Shown: positions 42,353-50,390 of the stretch, piece after piece
Layout: each line of letters starts with the position of its first letter
How positions within the stretch are numbered: position 1 is the stretch's first letter
Assembly: GCA_963811595.1 (NCBI GenBank)
Contig: CAWERW010000014.1
Coordinates: 10,331 to 74,330 of the forward strand
DNA: 64,000 nt
Direction: 5' to 3'
From: DASQFQ01 sp963811595
GTDB taxonomy: Bacteria > Actinomycetota > Thermoleophilia > Solirubrobacterales > Solirubrobacteraceae
Program-made: the position numbers and the translations under genes
The notes under the pieces: generated by a model
What the model was told of the DNA's origin: nothing
Database searches by the model: none
What the model saw: the letters and a program-made list of their open reading frames with translations, nothing else

Positions 42353-44439
42353 GCCGGCGTCCCGAGGCGTCGCGTCAGGGTGACCGCGGTCCCCTCGTCG
42401 GTCTGGCGGACGTCCACGGTCTCCGCGAGCGCCCGCATCATCGGCAGGCCGCGGCCGCGGTTCTCGCCGCGCGGCGCCCGCCAGCGGCCGGTGTCCGTGA
42501 CGGTGATCGTCACGAGGCCGTCGTCGTACCCGGCGGCCAGCTCGAAGTGCGCGCGCGCCGGGCCGTAGGCGTGCTCGATCGCGTTCGCGCACGCCTCCTG
42601 CGTGGCGACGATGAGGTCGTACGCCTCCTGCTCCGTGGCGCCGCGCGTCGTCAGCCAGCGGCGCAGGAGGTAGCGGACGGGGGCGAGGCTGGCCGGCGCG
42701 GCGTGCCAGCGCGTGGCGAGCTGATCGGGGAGCGGCGGCACCTTGACGGCGATGAAGGCGACGTCGTCGCCCGGGGCCTCCGGAACGAGCTGCTCCACGA
42801 GCGTCGCGCACAGCGCCTCGACGTTCTCGGCGCCCTCCGCCAGGACCCTCAGCCGCTCGAGGCCCGCGTCGATCGACTCGCGGCGCCGTTCGACGAGTCC
42901 GTCGGTGTAGAGAAACACGATGGTGCCGGTCGGGATCGGGCAGGTCTGCGAGCGGTACATGGAGTTCGGCAGCGCGCCGAGTGGGACGCCCGGCTGCGGC
43001 CACACGTACCGCGCCTCGCCGGAGGGGTCGATGAGGAGCGGCGGGAGATGGCCGGCGCCGACGAGCTCGAAGGTCTCCAGCGCGGGGTCGAGCACCAGGT
43101 AGACCATGGTCGTCATGGCCCGCGGCCCGAGATGCAGCATCAGGTTGTTGATGCGATCCGCCACCGCGCCGGGGGGATGGCCGTCGGCCGCGTAGGCGCG
43201 GACGGCCGTGCGCAGCTGGGCCATGACCGCGGCCGCTTCGACGCCGTGGCCGACGACGTCCCCGACCGCCACGCCGACCCGGCCGCCGGACAGCGAGAAG
43301 ACGTCGTACCAGTCCCCGCCGAGGCTGCCGCCGGCGGCCGGCAGGTAGCGGGCGGCCATCTCGAGGCTCGACGTGTCGGCGCTCTCCGCGGGCAGGAGCC
43401 GGCGCTGGAGCGCCTCGGCCACCCGCCGCTGCTCGAAGACCCGGGCTTGTTCGATGGCGAGGGCGGCGCGGTCGGCGGCGAGTTGGAGGAGGTCGCGGTC
43501 GTCGGTGGTGAAGTCGCGGGGGGTGAGGCTGCCGACGTGCAGGACGCCGATGACGCGGCCTTGGACGAGGAGGGGGACGCCGAGCAGTGACTGGATGCCC
43601 TTCTCGCGCAGGATCGGGTTGAGGATGTCGGCGTGGTCGACGTCGGTGATGGTGATGGCGCGGCGTTCGGCGGCGATGCGTCCGGCGAAGCCGCGGCCGA
43701 GCGGGATGCGGACGTTCTGCTCGACTTCTTCCTCGATGCCCTTGGCGGCGCGGGCGTGGAGGGTTTGGCCTTCGAGCAGCAGGATCGCGACGGTGTCGAC
43801 GGCGAGGATGTCGGAGATCCGCTGCAGCAGCTCCTGCAACAGCTCCTGCTCCGGCAGGTAGGCGAGCGCGGCGTCGGTGACGCGCTGGAGTGACTCGAGC
43901 CGCTGGTGGGCCCGCTCCGCCGACTCGCGGGCGAGACGCTCCTGAGCGAAGACCCGGGCTTGTTCGATGGCGAGGGCGGCGCGGTCGGCGGCGAGTTGGA
44001 GGAGGTCGCGGTCGTCGGTGGTGAAGTCGCGGGGGGTGAGGCTGCCGACGTGCAGGACGCCGATGACGCGGCCTTGGACGAGGAGGGGGACGCCGAGCAG
44101 TGACTGGATGCCCTTCTCGCGCAGGATCGGGTTGAGGATGTCGGCGTGGTCGACGTCGGTGATGGTGATGGCGCGGCGTTCGGCGGCGATGCGTCCGGCG
44201 AAGCCGCGGCCGAGCGGGATGCGGACGTTCTGCTCGACTTCTTCCTCGATGCCCTTGGCGGCGCGGGCGTGGAGGGTTTGGCCTTCGAGCAGCAGGATCG
44301 CGACGGTGTCGACGGCGAGGATGTCGGAGATCCGCTGCAGCAGCTCCTGCAACAGCTCATCCTCGGTCAGGAAGGCGAGCACCGCGTCGGTGACGCGCTG
44401 CAGGGAGTCGAGCACCTGTCGCTCGGTGCGCGCGGTCAT
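42349..44439 (-). CDS. GAF-GAF-SpoIIE phosphatase-HATPase protein (partner-switch regulator)
   Basis: 696 residues. Two GAF domains (about 20-165 and 190-336) are followed by a SpoIIE/PP2C phosphatase domain (GDWYDVFSLSGGRVGVAVGD, VFLYTDGLVERRRES) and a GHKL ATPase of the anti-sigma kinase type (EACANAIEHAYGPARAHFEL, GRGLPMMRAL). One protein thus carries a sensor, an anti-anti-sigma phosphatase and a kinase-like module. The two GAF domains are identical over ~137 residues. There is no membrane segment. It lies between a CYTH gene (10 bases upstream) and the STAS gene. Confidence 0.92.
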   Translation of the reverse strand: MTARTERQVLDSLQRVTDAVLAFLTEDELLQELLQRISDILAVDTVAILLLEGQTLHARAAKGIEEEVEQNVRIPLGRGFAGRIAAERRAITITDVDHADILNPILREKGIQSLLGVPLLVQGRVIGVLHVGSLTPRDFTTDDRDLLQLAADRAALAIEQARVFAQERLARESAERAHQRLESLQRVTDAALAYLPEQELLQELLQRISDILAVDTVAILLLEGQTLHARAAKGIEEEVEQNVRIPLGRGFAGRIAAERRAITITDVDHADILNPILREKGIQSLLGVPLLVQGRVIGVLHVGSLTPRDFTTDDRDLLQLAADRAALAIEQARVFEQRRVAEALQRRLLPAESADTSSLEMAARYLPAAGGSLGGDWYDVFSLSGGRVGVAVGDVVGHGVEAAAVMAQLRTAVRAYAADGHPPGAVADRINNLMLHLGPRAMTTMVYLVLDPALETFELVGAGHLPPLLIDPSGEARYVWPQPGVPLGALPNSMYRSQTCPIPTGTIVFLYTDGLVERRRESIDAGLERLRVLAEGAENVEALCATLVEQLVPEAPGDDVAFIAVKVPPLPDQLATRWHAAPASLAPVRYLLRRWLTTRGATEQEAYDLIVATQEACANAIEHAYGPARAHFELAAGYDDGLVTITVTDTGRWRAPRGENRGRGLPMMRALAETVDVRQTDEGTAVTLTRRLGTPA
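43434..43845. repeat. Perfect direct repeat inside the GAF-GAF gene, copy A
   Basis: About 412 bases that recur at 43947-44358 with no difference I can find by eye; period 513 bases (171 codons). It encodes most of the second GAF domain. Confidence 0.9.
43947..44358. repeat. Perfect direct repeat inside the GAF-GAF gene, copy B
   Basis: The second copy, encoding most of the first GAF domain. Immediate flanks on both sides differ from copy A, so the identity stops sharply at the domain edges. Confidence 0.9.
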
Positions 44440-44449
44440 GACAGGCCGG

Positions 44450-44938
44450 CTAGCGCCCGTCTTGCGGGCGGCCGTGCAGTGCCAGCGACTGGGCGGCGAA
44501 CCGCTTGTCGCCCGTGACCTCGCGCCCGAGCCACGCCGGCAGGACGAACGCCTCGCTCGCCTCGAGCGAGGGAAACTCGATCTCGGCCGTCAGCAGGCCC
44601 TCGAGCGCGCCCGCGTAGACGTCGAGCTCGGCGGTCAGCCCGTCGTCGAGCGGGATCAGGTGCCGTGCCTTGCTCACGCGGCGGCCGTCGGTGAGCTCCC
44701 ACAGCGTCTCGAAGCGCCGCTCGTCGATCGCCATCTCCTCCTCGATCCGGACCATCGCCGGGCCGGACTTGACGGTCAGCACGGTCGCCTCGCCGCGGCG
44801 GCGGACGCGCACCTCCACGCCGTCTTCGGCGATCGCCAGGTACCCCTGGTGGATCGGCTCGCCGGCGTCGAGCCCGTCCGGCACACGCTCGACGAGGAAC
44901 TTCCGCTCGATCTCGACGCTGGGCGCGGCAGCGGGCAT
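44450..44938 (-). CDS. CYTH-domain protein (triphosphate tunnel enzyme family)
   Basis: 162 residues from ATG. SVEIERKFLVERVPDGL contains the family ExExK motif (EIERK). Tunnel strands follow: VEVRVRRRGEATVLTVKSG, IEEEMAIDERRFETLWEL, HLIPLDDGLTAELDVYAG and TAEIEFPSLEASEAF. CYTH enzymes hydrolyse triphosphates (inorganic, thiamine triphosphate) or form cAMP. A CHAD-domain gene starts 22 bases away on the other strand, which links it to polyphosphate metabolism by association. Downstream in the same direction is the GAF-GAF regulator. Confidence 0.9.
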   Translation of the reverse strand: MPAAAPSVEIERKFLVERVPDGLDAGEPIHQGYLAIAEDGVEVRVRRRGEATVLTVKSGPAMVRIEEEMAIDERRFETLWELTDGRRVSKARHLIPLDDGLTAELDVYAGALEGLLTAEIEFPSLEASEAFVLPAWLGREVTGDKRFAAQSLALHGRPQDGR

Positions 44939-44960
44939 CGCGCTTGAAACACTACGCCCC

Positions 44961-46514
44961 GTGACGCGCGAAGGGCTCGATCTGCTGCTGTCCGCCGACG
45001 GCGACGCGTTGCTGGCCGCGCTCGCCGGCCGGCTCGAACTGGACGTGGGCACGGCGCGCGTCGCCGACCGCTTCCTGCTCGACAGCTTCGACAGCCGGCT
45101 GCGCTCCGAGGGGCTGCGCGCCGAGCGGCCCGCCGGTCGCTCCGCCGGCTCCGCGCTGACCCTGCTCGAGCCCGGCGCGCCGGTGCGGCGCGCGAAGGTC
45201 GAGAGCGCGCCGCGCCACCTCGTCCCCGAGCTTCCTGCCGGCCCGCTGCGCGAGCGGCTCGCGGGCGTGCTGGAGGAACGCGCGCTGCTGCCGATCGTGC
45301 GCGTGCGGAGCACGCTGCAGTCGCTGGCGGTGCTCAACGGCGACGCCAAGACGGTGGTGCGGCTGACGATCGAGCGCCCGGAGGCGGTGGCCGGGGCAGG
45401 TAGGCGCGTTCCGCTCGCGCCGCGGCTGTCGGTGCGCCCGGTGCTCGGCTACGACCGTGCGCTCGAGCGCACGCTGGCCGTGCTGCGCGACCGGCTCGGC
45501 CTCGCCCCGGCGGAGCAGTCGCTGTTCGACGAGGCGGTGCTCGCGATCGGCGGCCGGCCCGAGGGCGTCTCCTCCAAGCCGGACGTCGCGCTCGCGGCCG
45601 GCACGCGCGCGGACGCCGCCGCCGGCATCGTGCTCACCCGGCTGCTCGAGATCGCCGAGGCCAACGTGCCCGGCACGCTCGAGGACCTCGACACCGAGTT
45701 CCTCCACGACCTGCGCGTCTCGATCCGCCGCGCGCGCTCGGTGCTGCGCGAGCTCAAGCGGATCCACGACCCCGACGAGCGGCAGCGCGTGCGCGACGAG
45801 CTGAAGTGGGCGCAGCAGATGACGGGTCCCGTGCGCGACCTCGACGTCCAGCTGCTCGAGTGGGAGGACCTGACGGCGCTGCTGCCGCCCGAGCGCGCCG
45901 CCGACCTCGAGCCGCTGCGGGCGCTGCTCGCGCGCCGCCGCGCGAGCGAGCTCGCGAAGCTTCGGCGCGGGCTGCGCGGCGCTCGCTTCCAGGCCGCGCT
46001 GCGGCAGTGGCGCGCGCTCGCGACCGCCGGGCCCGCCGAGGACCAGCCGGACGCCGCGGCGCCGATCGAGGCGGTCGCCGGCCACCGCATCCGCTCGGTC
46101 TACCGCCGCATGGTCCGCGACGGCAGCGCGATCGACGACGACACGCCGGCCGAGGCGCTGCACGACCTGCGCAAGCGCGGCAAGGAGCTGCGCTACCTGC
46201 TCGAGCTGTTCGGCGATCCGTTCCCGCGCGACGTGGTCAAGCCGATGCGCTCGACGCTCAAGGAGCTCCAGGACGTGCTCGGCCGCTTCCAGGACCGCGC
46301 GGTCCAGGTCGAGATGCTGCGCGACCTGCGCGACGAGCTCGCGGCCGAGCCCGGCGGGCCCGCCGCGCTGATCGCGCTCGGCCCGACCCTCGACGCCCTT
46401 GTCGCCGACCAGGAGGCGGCGCGGGCCGAGTTCGCCGCCCGCTTCGCGTCGTTCGCCGGCAAGGGGCAGCGCAAGCTCGTGCGCGACGCCTTTCCGAAGC
46501 GCCAGGCCGCGTGA
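44961..46514 (+). CDS. CHAD-domain protein
   Basis: 517 residues from GTG. The N-terminal half (1-220) resembles a degenerate CYTH-like barrel (RLTIERPEAVAG..). The C-terminal half has the CHAD helices with conserved basic/His residues: FLHDLRVSIRRARSVLRELK, and LHDLRKRGKELRYLLELFGD, then LKELQDVLGRFQDRAVQVEM. CHAD domains bind inorganic polyphosphate and occur on granules. Its end overlaps the ParA-like gene by four bases. It diverges from the CYTH gene. Confidence 0.9.
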   Translation: MTREGLDLLLSADGDALLAALAGRLELDVGTARVADRFLLDSFDSRLRSEGLRAERPAGRSAGSALTLLEPGAPVRRAKVESAPRHLVPELPAGPLRERLAGVLEERALLPIVRVRSTLQSLAVLNGDAKTVVRLTIERPEAVAGAGRRVPLAPRLSVRPVLGYDRALERTLAVLRDRLGLAPAEQSLFDEAVLAIGGRPEGVSSKPDVALAAGTRADAAAGIVLTRLLEIAEANVPGTLEDLDTEFLHDLRVSIRRARSVLRELKRIHDPDERQRVRDELKWAQQMTGPVRDLDVQLLEWEDLTALLPPERAADLEPLRALLARRRASELAKLRRGLRGARFQAALRQWRALATAGPAEDQPDAAAPIEAVAGHRIRSVYRRMVRDGSAIDDDTPAEALHDLRKRGKELRYLLELFGDPFPRDVVKPMRSTLKELQDVLGRFQDRAVQVEMLRDLRDELAAEPGGPAALIALGPTLDALVADQEAARAEFAARFASFAGKGQRKLVRDAFPKRQAA

Positions 46515-47245
46515 AGGTCGTCGCGACCTACTCGATCAAGGGCGGCGTCGGCAAGACGTCGGCCGCGGTCAACCTCGGCGCGCAGGCCGCGGCCGACGGG
46601 CTGCGGACGCTGATCTGGGACCTCGACCCGCAGGGCGCCGCGACGTTCCTGCTGCGGGTCGAGGCGAAGGTCAAGGGCGGCGGCAAGGGGCTGATCCGCG
46701 GCAAGCGAGCGCCGATCGACGTCATGAAGGGCACCGACATCGAGGGCCTCGACCTGCTCCCGGCCGACTTCTCCTACCGCCACCTCGACATCCAGCTCGA
46801 CAAGCGCAAGCGCCCGCTGGAGGGGCTGCGGCGCGTGCTCGGCGAGCTCGAGGACGACTACGACCTCGCGATCCTCGACTGCGCGCCCTCGATCTCGCTC
46901 GTGTCGGAGAGCGTGTTCAGCGCCGCCGACCTGCTGCTCGTGCCGCTCATCCCGTCGACGCTGTCGGTTCGCACGCTGGAGCAGTTGCGGGCCTTCCTGG
47001 CGACCGCCTCGGCGCCGGCGCCGGAGGTGCTGGCGTTCTTCTCGATGGTCGACCGCCGCAAGACCCTGCACAAGGAGCTGCTCGCGACGCTGCCGGGGAT
47101 CGCGGATGCGGCGATCCCGGCGGCGAGCGTCGTCGAGCTGATGGGGTCGGGTCGCGAGCCGGTCGTCACGTCGCACCCGCGGCATCCCGCCGCGCAGGCC
47201 TACGCCGCGCTGTGGGAGGAGCTGCAGCGCGCGCTCAGGGACTGA
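46511..47245 (+). CDS. ParA/MinD-like ATPase
   Basis: 244 residues from GTG. Deviant Walker A is YSIKGGVGKTSAAVNLGAQA (KGGVGKT near 10-16), Walker A' LIWDLDPQGAAT, and Walker B YDLAILDCAPSISL. No ParB gene or parS-like palindrome adjoins it. The GTGA overlap with the CHAD gene suggests a shared function, for instance positioning of polyphosphate granules; that is inference. Cytoplasmic. Confidence 0.9.
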   Translation: MKVVATYSIKGGVGKTSAAVNLGAQAAADGLRTLIWDLDPQGAATFLLRVEAKVKGGGKGLIRGKRAPIDVMKGTDIEGLDLLPADFSYRHLDIQLDKRKRPLEGLRRVLGELEDDYDLAILDCAPSISLVSESVFSAADLLLVPLIPSTLSVRTLEQLRAFLATASAPAPEVLAFFSMVDRRKTLHKELLATLPGIADAAIPAASVVELMGSGREPVVTSHPRHPAAQAYAALWEELQRALRD

Positions 47246-47590
47246 CGACGAGCCGGCCGCCGAACGCGCGCTTGAACGCGCCGTCGGAGAGCCGCCGCTC
47301 GAGGCTCCAGCGCGCGAGCCGGTCGTCGCCCTCGACGCTCAGCCGCAGGTCGCCCGCCTCGGGCACGAGCCGCGCCGCGCGCACGGACTGGTCCTGGCCG
47401 CGGTCGAGCTGCTCGGCGAGCCGCAGCAGCTGCGCGCAGCGCCGACGAGCTCGGCGTCGCCGTCGCGGAGCTCGCCCGGCGCGGGCGAGCCCTTGCGCTG
47501 GTGGCGCACGATCTGGGCGATCAGCGCGGTCTCGCGCGGGTCGTAGCCGTCGATGCCCGCGCTGTGGATCAGGTAGTGCGCGTGGCCAAC
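47235..47590 (-). pseudogene. Remnant of a Ppx/GppA C-terminal HD-like domain, frameshifted and 5'-truncated
   Basis: On the minus strand an open stretch starts directly after the GDPD stop and reads GHAHYLIHSAGIDGYDPRET and ALIAQIVRHQRKGSP, the pattern of the HD-type helical domain of long exopolyphosphatases. One base is missing near 47439-47443; after restoring it the frame continues CAQLLRLAEQLDRGQDQSV to a TGA. There is no start codon or N-terminal ATPase domain. The active short ppx at 13.4-14.3 kb lacks exactly this domain. Confidence 0.6.
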
Positions 47591-48679
47591 TCAGCGGCGC
47601 GCGGCGACCCCGATGTCGGGGTTGTCGGTGAACACGCCGTCGACGCCGAGCTTGAAGAACTGGCGGATCTCCGCGCGCAGGTCGCCGATCCCGGCCGGGT
47701 TGGCCGGGTCCGCCGGATTGCGCAGCTCGCGGGGCAGGAACGGGTTCTCGCGCCGGAACGTGTACGGGTGGACCTGCAGGCGCGCCGCGTGCGCGTCCTT
47801 GACGAAGCGCGTCGGCGTGCCCGAGCTGCCGTCGGCGTTGCGGGGGACGATGTAGTCCTTCGACGGCCCCACGCCCTCGGCGTAGCGCGCGATGCTGCGC
47901 AGGCCGGCCGGCGTCGCCAGCTCGGCGTAGGTGCGGGTGTCGCCGACGGGCGTCACGCCGGGCTCGGCGAGCAGCTGCACGAGCGGCACGTCGAGCCGGC
48001 GGTCCATCGCTTGCAGGTTGCCGGTCTCGAACGACTGGACGAACACGGGCGCGCCGCGGCGGTTGAGGCCGTTGCGCTCCAGCGTGCGGATCAGCGCCGG
48101 CTCGAGCGGCAGCCCGAGGGAGCGGAAGTAGGTCGGGTGCTTGGTCTCGGGGTACACGCCGAGCGGGCGGCGGAGCTTGCGCGAGAGGCGCTCGCGCAGG
48201 TCGAGCACCTCCTGGAACGTCGGGACCTCGTACTTGTCGTTGTAGGCGGTGTTCGCCGGGCGATTCGCCGGGATCCGCTCCCTCGCCCTCAGGGTCTTGA
48301 GCTCCCTGAGCGTGAAGTCCTCGGTGAACCAGCCTTCGAAGCGGGCGCCGTCGATGAACTTGACCGTCTTGCGAGCGGCGAACCGGGAGAGGTCGGCCAC
48401 GTTCGTGGTGCCGCCGATCTCGGGCTCGTGGCGGGCGACGAGCACGCCGTCCCTGGTGGTGACGAGGTCGGGCTCGATGTAGTCGGCGCCCTGCTCGGCG
48501 GCGAGCCGGTAGGCCTCGAGCGTGTGCTCCGGGCGGTAGCCGGAGGCGCCGCGGTGGCCGATGACGAGCGGCTGGGCGCGGGAGTCGTGGTGTGGCCGGG
48601 CGGGAGCGGCGGCCGGGAGCGCGAGCAGCGCCACGAGGAGGGTGGCGAGGAGAAGTCGGAGCGTTGGCATGCGGCGCAT
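47591..48679 (-). CDS. glpQ: Glycerophosphodiester phosphodiesterase, secreted (GlpQ-like)
   Basis: 362 residues from ATG. A signal peptide (MRRMPTLRLLLATLLVALLA) is followed by the GDPD core: LVIGHRGASGYRPEHTLEAY with His42, Arg43 and Glu51, then YIEPDLVTTRDGVLVARHEP, and the second His, a TIM-barrel layout of the periplasmic GlpQ type. It splits glycerophosphodiesters to glycerol-3-phosphate and alcohol outside the membrane. A PHO-box-like repeat lies upstream, which fits a role in phosphate scavenging. Confidence 0.92.
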   Translation of the reverse strand: MRRMPTLRLLLATLLVALLALPAAAPARPHHDSRAQPLVIGHRGASGYRPEHTLEAYRLAAEQGADYIEPDLVTTRDGVLVARHEPEIGGTTNVADLSRFAARKTVKFIDGARFEGWFTEDFTLRELKTLRARERIPANRPANTAYNDKYEVPTFQEVLDLRERLSRKLRRPLGVYPETKHPTYFRSLGLPLEPALIRTLERNGLNRRGAPVFVQSFETGNLQAMDRRLDVPLVQLLAEPGVTPVGDTRTYAELATPAGLRSIARYAEGVGPSKDYIVPRNADGSSGTPTRFVKDAHAARLQVHPYTFRRENPFLPRELRNPADPANPAGIGDLRAEIRQFFKLGVDGVFTDNPDIGVAARR

Positions 48680-48720
48680 CAGAGCAACGGCGGTCCGCAG
48701 CCCAGGTTACCCGACTGTGA

Positions 48721-48742
48721 CGTCACAGCCTGTTCACGCTGC
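48721..48742 (+). promoter_or_regulatory. PHO-box-like repeat before the GDPD gene
   Basis: Two adjacent 11-bp units on the plus strand, CGTCACAGCCT and GTTCACGCTGC, with TCAC cores 11 bases apart. They sit 42 bases upstream of the GDPD start, in opposite orientation to that gene. The only other gene near is the upstream one ending at 48749. Confidence 0.6.
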
Positions 48743-48748
48743 CCGTGC

Positions 48749-50317
48749 TCAGGGCAGCTGCGGGAGCTGTACGTCGGGCAGCTCGACCCCGGGCACCTTG
48801 ATCTCCGGCGTCTTGATCTCGGGGACCGTGATCTCCGGGGTCTTGATCTCGGGCAGGTCGACGCCGGGCACCTTCGGGACCTTGACCTCGGGCACCGTGA
48901 TCTGCGGCGTTTTGACCTCGGGGACGCGGACCTCGGGCACCTTGACGTCGGGCAGCTTCACCTGCGGCAGGTTCCCGCCGCCGCCGCCGCCTCCGCCTCC
49001 GCCTCCGCCGCCTCCGCCTGAGCCACCGCCGGGCGCGGCGCCGCCGCCGGGCGCGGAGCCGCCGCCGCTGGGCGGGGCGCCCGCCGCGGGCGGGAGCCCG
49101 GCCACGGGGGTGCCGTTGCCGGGGCGCCGGGCGCGGCGGTCGCGGTCGCGGCGGCCGCCGGGGTTGCGGCGCGCGGCGCGGTCGTTCGTCGCGATCGGCG
49201 AGGTGCGGCGCGGGGCCGCGGGCCCGTCGCTCGCGCCGGCCAGCGCGGCGGGCTGGACGATGGCGGGCGAGGGGATCGCCGGCGAGGAGACCGGGGCCTG
49301 CGTGTTGCCGAGGCCGAGCAGCAGCGCCGCCGAGCCGGTGACGCCGGCGCCGATCGCCGGCGAGGCGCCGCCCAGCCAGGAGAGGAAGCGCTGCGGCGCG
49401 GCGGCGAAGAACGCCGACCAGGCGACCGTGCGGCGGCCGCGGTAGTAGCCGCGGAACGCGGCCACGGCATCGCCGTCGAGCTGCTGGCCGGCCTCGTTGG
49501 CGAGCACGTCGAGCGCGCGCTTGTGGTGCGCGGCGCGGCGATAGGTGCGGTTCGAGGTGATCGCGTCGAACGTGTCGGCCACGGCGATGATCCGAGCGCC
49601 GAGCGGGATCTCCTCGCCGCTCAGCCCGTCCGGGTAGCCGCGCCCGTCGAGCCGCTCGTGGTGGTGGCGGATCATCGCGGTGATCTCCGGGTCGCCGATG
49701 CCGGCGGCCATCGCCGCACCGTCGACCGGATGGCGCTTGACCAGCTCGAACTCGACGTCGGTCAGGCGGCCGGGCTTGTTGAGGATCGAGCGCGGCGTGT
49801 AGAGCTTGCCGACGTCGTGCAGCGCCGACGCGGTCCTGACCTTGGCCACCTCGGCGGGCGACAGGCCCATCGTGTTCGCGATCCGCTCGGCGTGACGGGT
49901 GACGCGCTGGGAGTGGCCGTACGTCCGGCTGTCACGCGCCTCGAGCAGGTCGCTGAGGTTGGTCAGCGCTTCGAGGCTGAGGCCTTCGGCCGCGCTGCCC
50001 AGCAGCTTCTCGGCCTGCGCGAGCCGCCGCTCGGCGACCGAGCGGCGCAGCCAGCCCCACAGCATGAGGTCGGCGAACACGAGGTCGCGCGAGCCGGGCA
50101 TGCGCTTCCAGATCGCGTCACCCAGGCTCGCGGCGGCCAGCGACAGCGCGATCCCGGCGAGGATCGAGAGCGCGAGCAGAACCGGGTTGCCGGGGGGCAC
50201 GATCGCCGCGACGGCAACGGCGGGCAGGACCACCACGAAGGAGGTCGCGAGCACCGCGTGCGGCAGCCACCGCTCGGTACCGGAGACACGACGGGTCGTG
50301 GCAATGCGGATTGCCAT
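48749..50317 (-). CDS. Membrane HD-GYP protein with Gly/Pro-rich tail and PEV(K)-type repeats
   Basis: 522 residues from ATG. Two transmembrane helices (about 20-40 and 45-65) precede a complete HD-GYP domain (about 115-300): HD at 167-168 in ALHDVGKLY and HHERLDGRGYP at 219-229. It should therefore hydrolyse cyclic di-GMP. Another hydrophobic stretch near 318-338 is followed by an Arg/Pro/Ala linker, a long poly-Gly run, and a C-terminal array of ~14 short units (VKLPDVKVPEVRVPEVK type). The array resembles cell-wall-spanning PEVK-like tails. Confidence 0.88.
   Translation of the reverse strand: MAIRIATTRRVSGTERWLPHAVLATSFVVVLPAVAVAAIVPPGNPVLLALSILAGIALSLAAASLGDAIWKRMPGSRDLVFADLMLWGWLRRSVAERRLAQAEKLLGSAAEGLSLEALTNLSDLLEARDSRTYGHSQRVTRHAERIANTMGLSPAEVAKVRTASALHDVGKLYTPRSILNKPGRLTDVEFELVKRHPVDGAAMAAGIGDPEITAMIRHHHERLDGRGYPDGLSGEEIPLGARIIAVADTFDAITSNRTYRRAAHHKRALDVLANEAGQQLDGDAVAAFRGYYRGRRTVAWSAFFAAAPQRFLSWLGGASPAIGAGVTGSAALLLGLGNTQAPVSSPAIPSPAIVQPAALAGASDGPAAPRRTSPIATNDRAARRNPGGRRDRDRRARRPGNGTPVAGLPPAAGAPPSGGGSAPGGGAAPGGGSGGGGGGGGGGGGGGGNLPQVKLPDVKVPEVRVPEVKTPQITVPEVKVPKVPGVDLPEIKTPEITVPEIKTPEIKVPGVELPDVQLPQLP
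48752..48970 (-). repeat. Tandem PEV(K)/PEI(K) coding repeat
   Basis: About 14 units of 4-7 residues with Pro-Glu/Asp-Val/Ile-Lys pattern (for example KTPEITVPEIKTPEIKVPG). Immediately 5' on the coding strand is a poly-Gly tract (48974-49018). The DNA is a 15-21-base quasi-repeat. Confidence 0.8.
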
Positions 50318-50390
50318 CGGATTCGCATCGGCACGAAGTCGGATCCCTTGAGTGCTGAGACGGCCTGCGGACGCATTGCCTGACGCGTTG

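Noticed and set aside
46511..47245. ParA-like gene as part of a chromosome partition locus
   Set aside because: No parB, no parS-like palindromes and no replication genes nearby; overlap with the CHAD gene points elsewhere.
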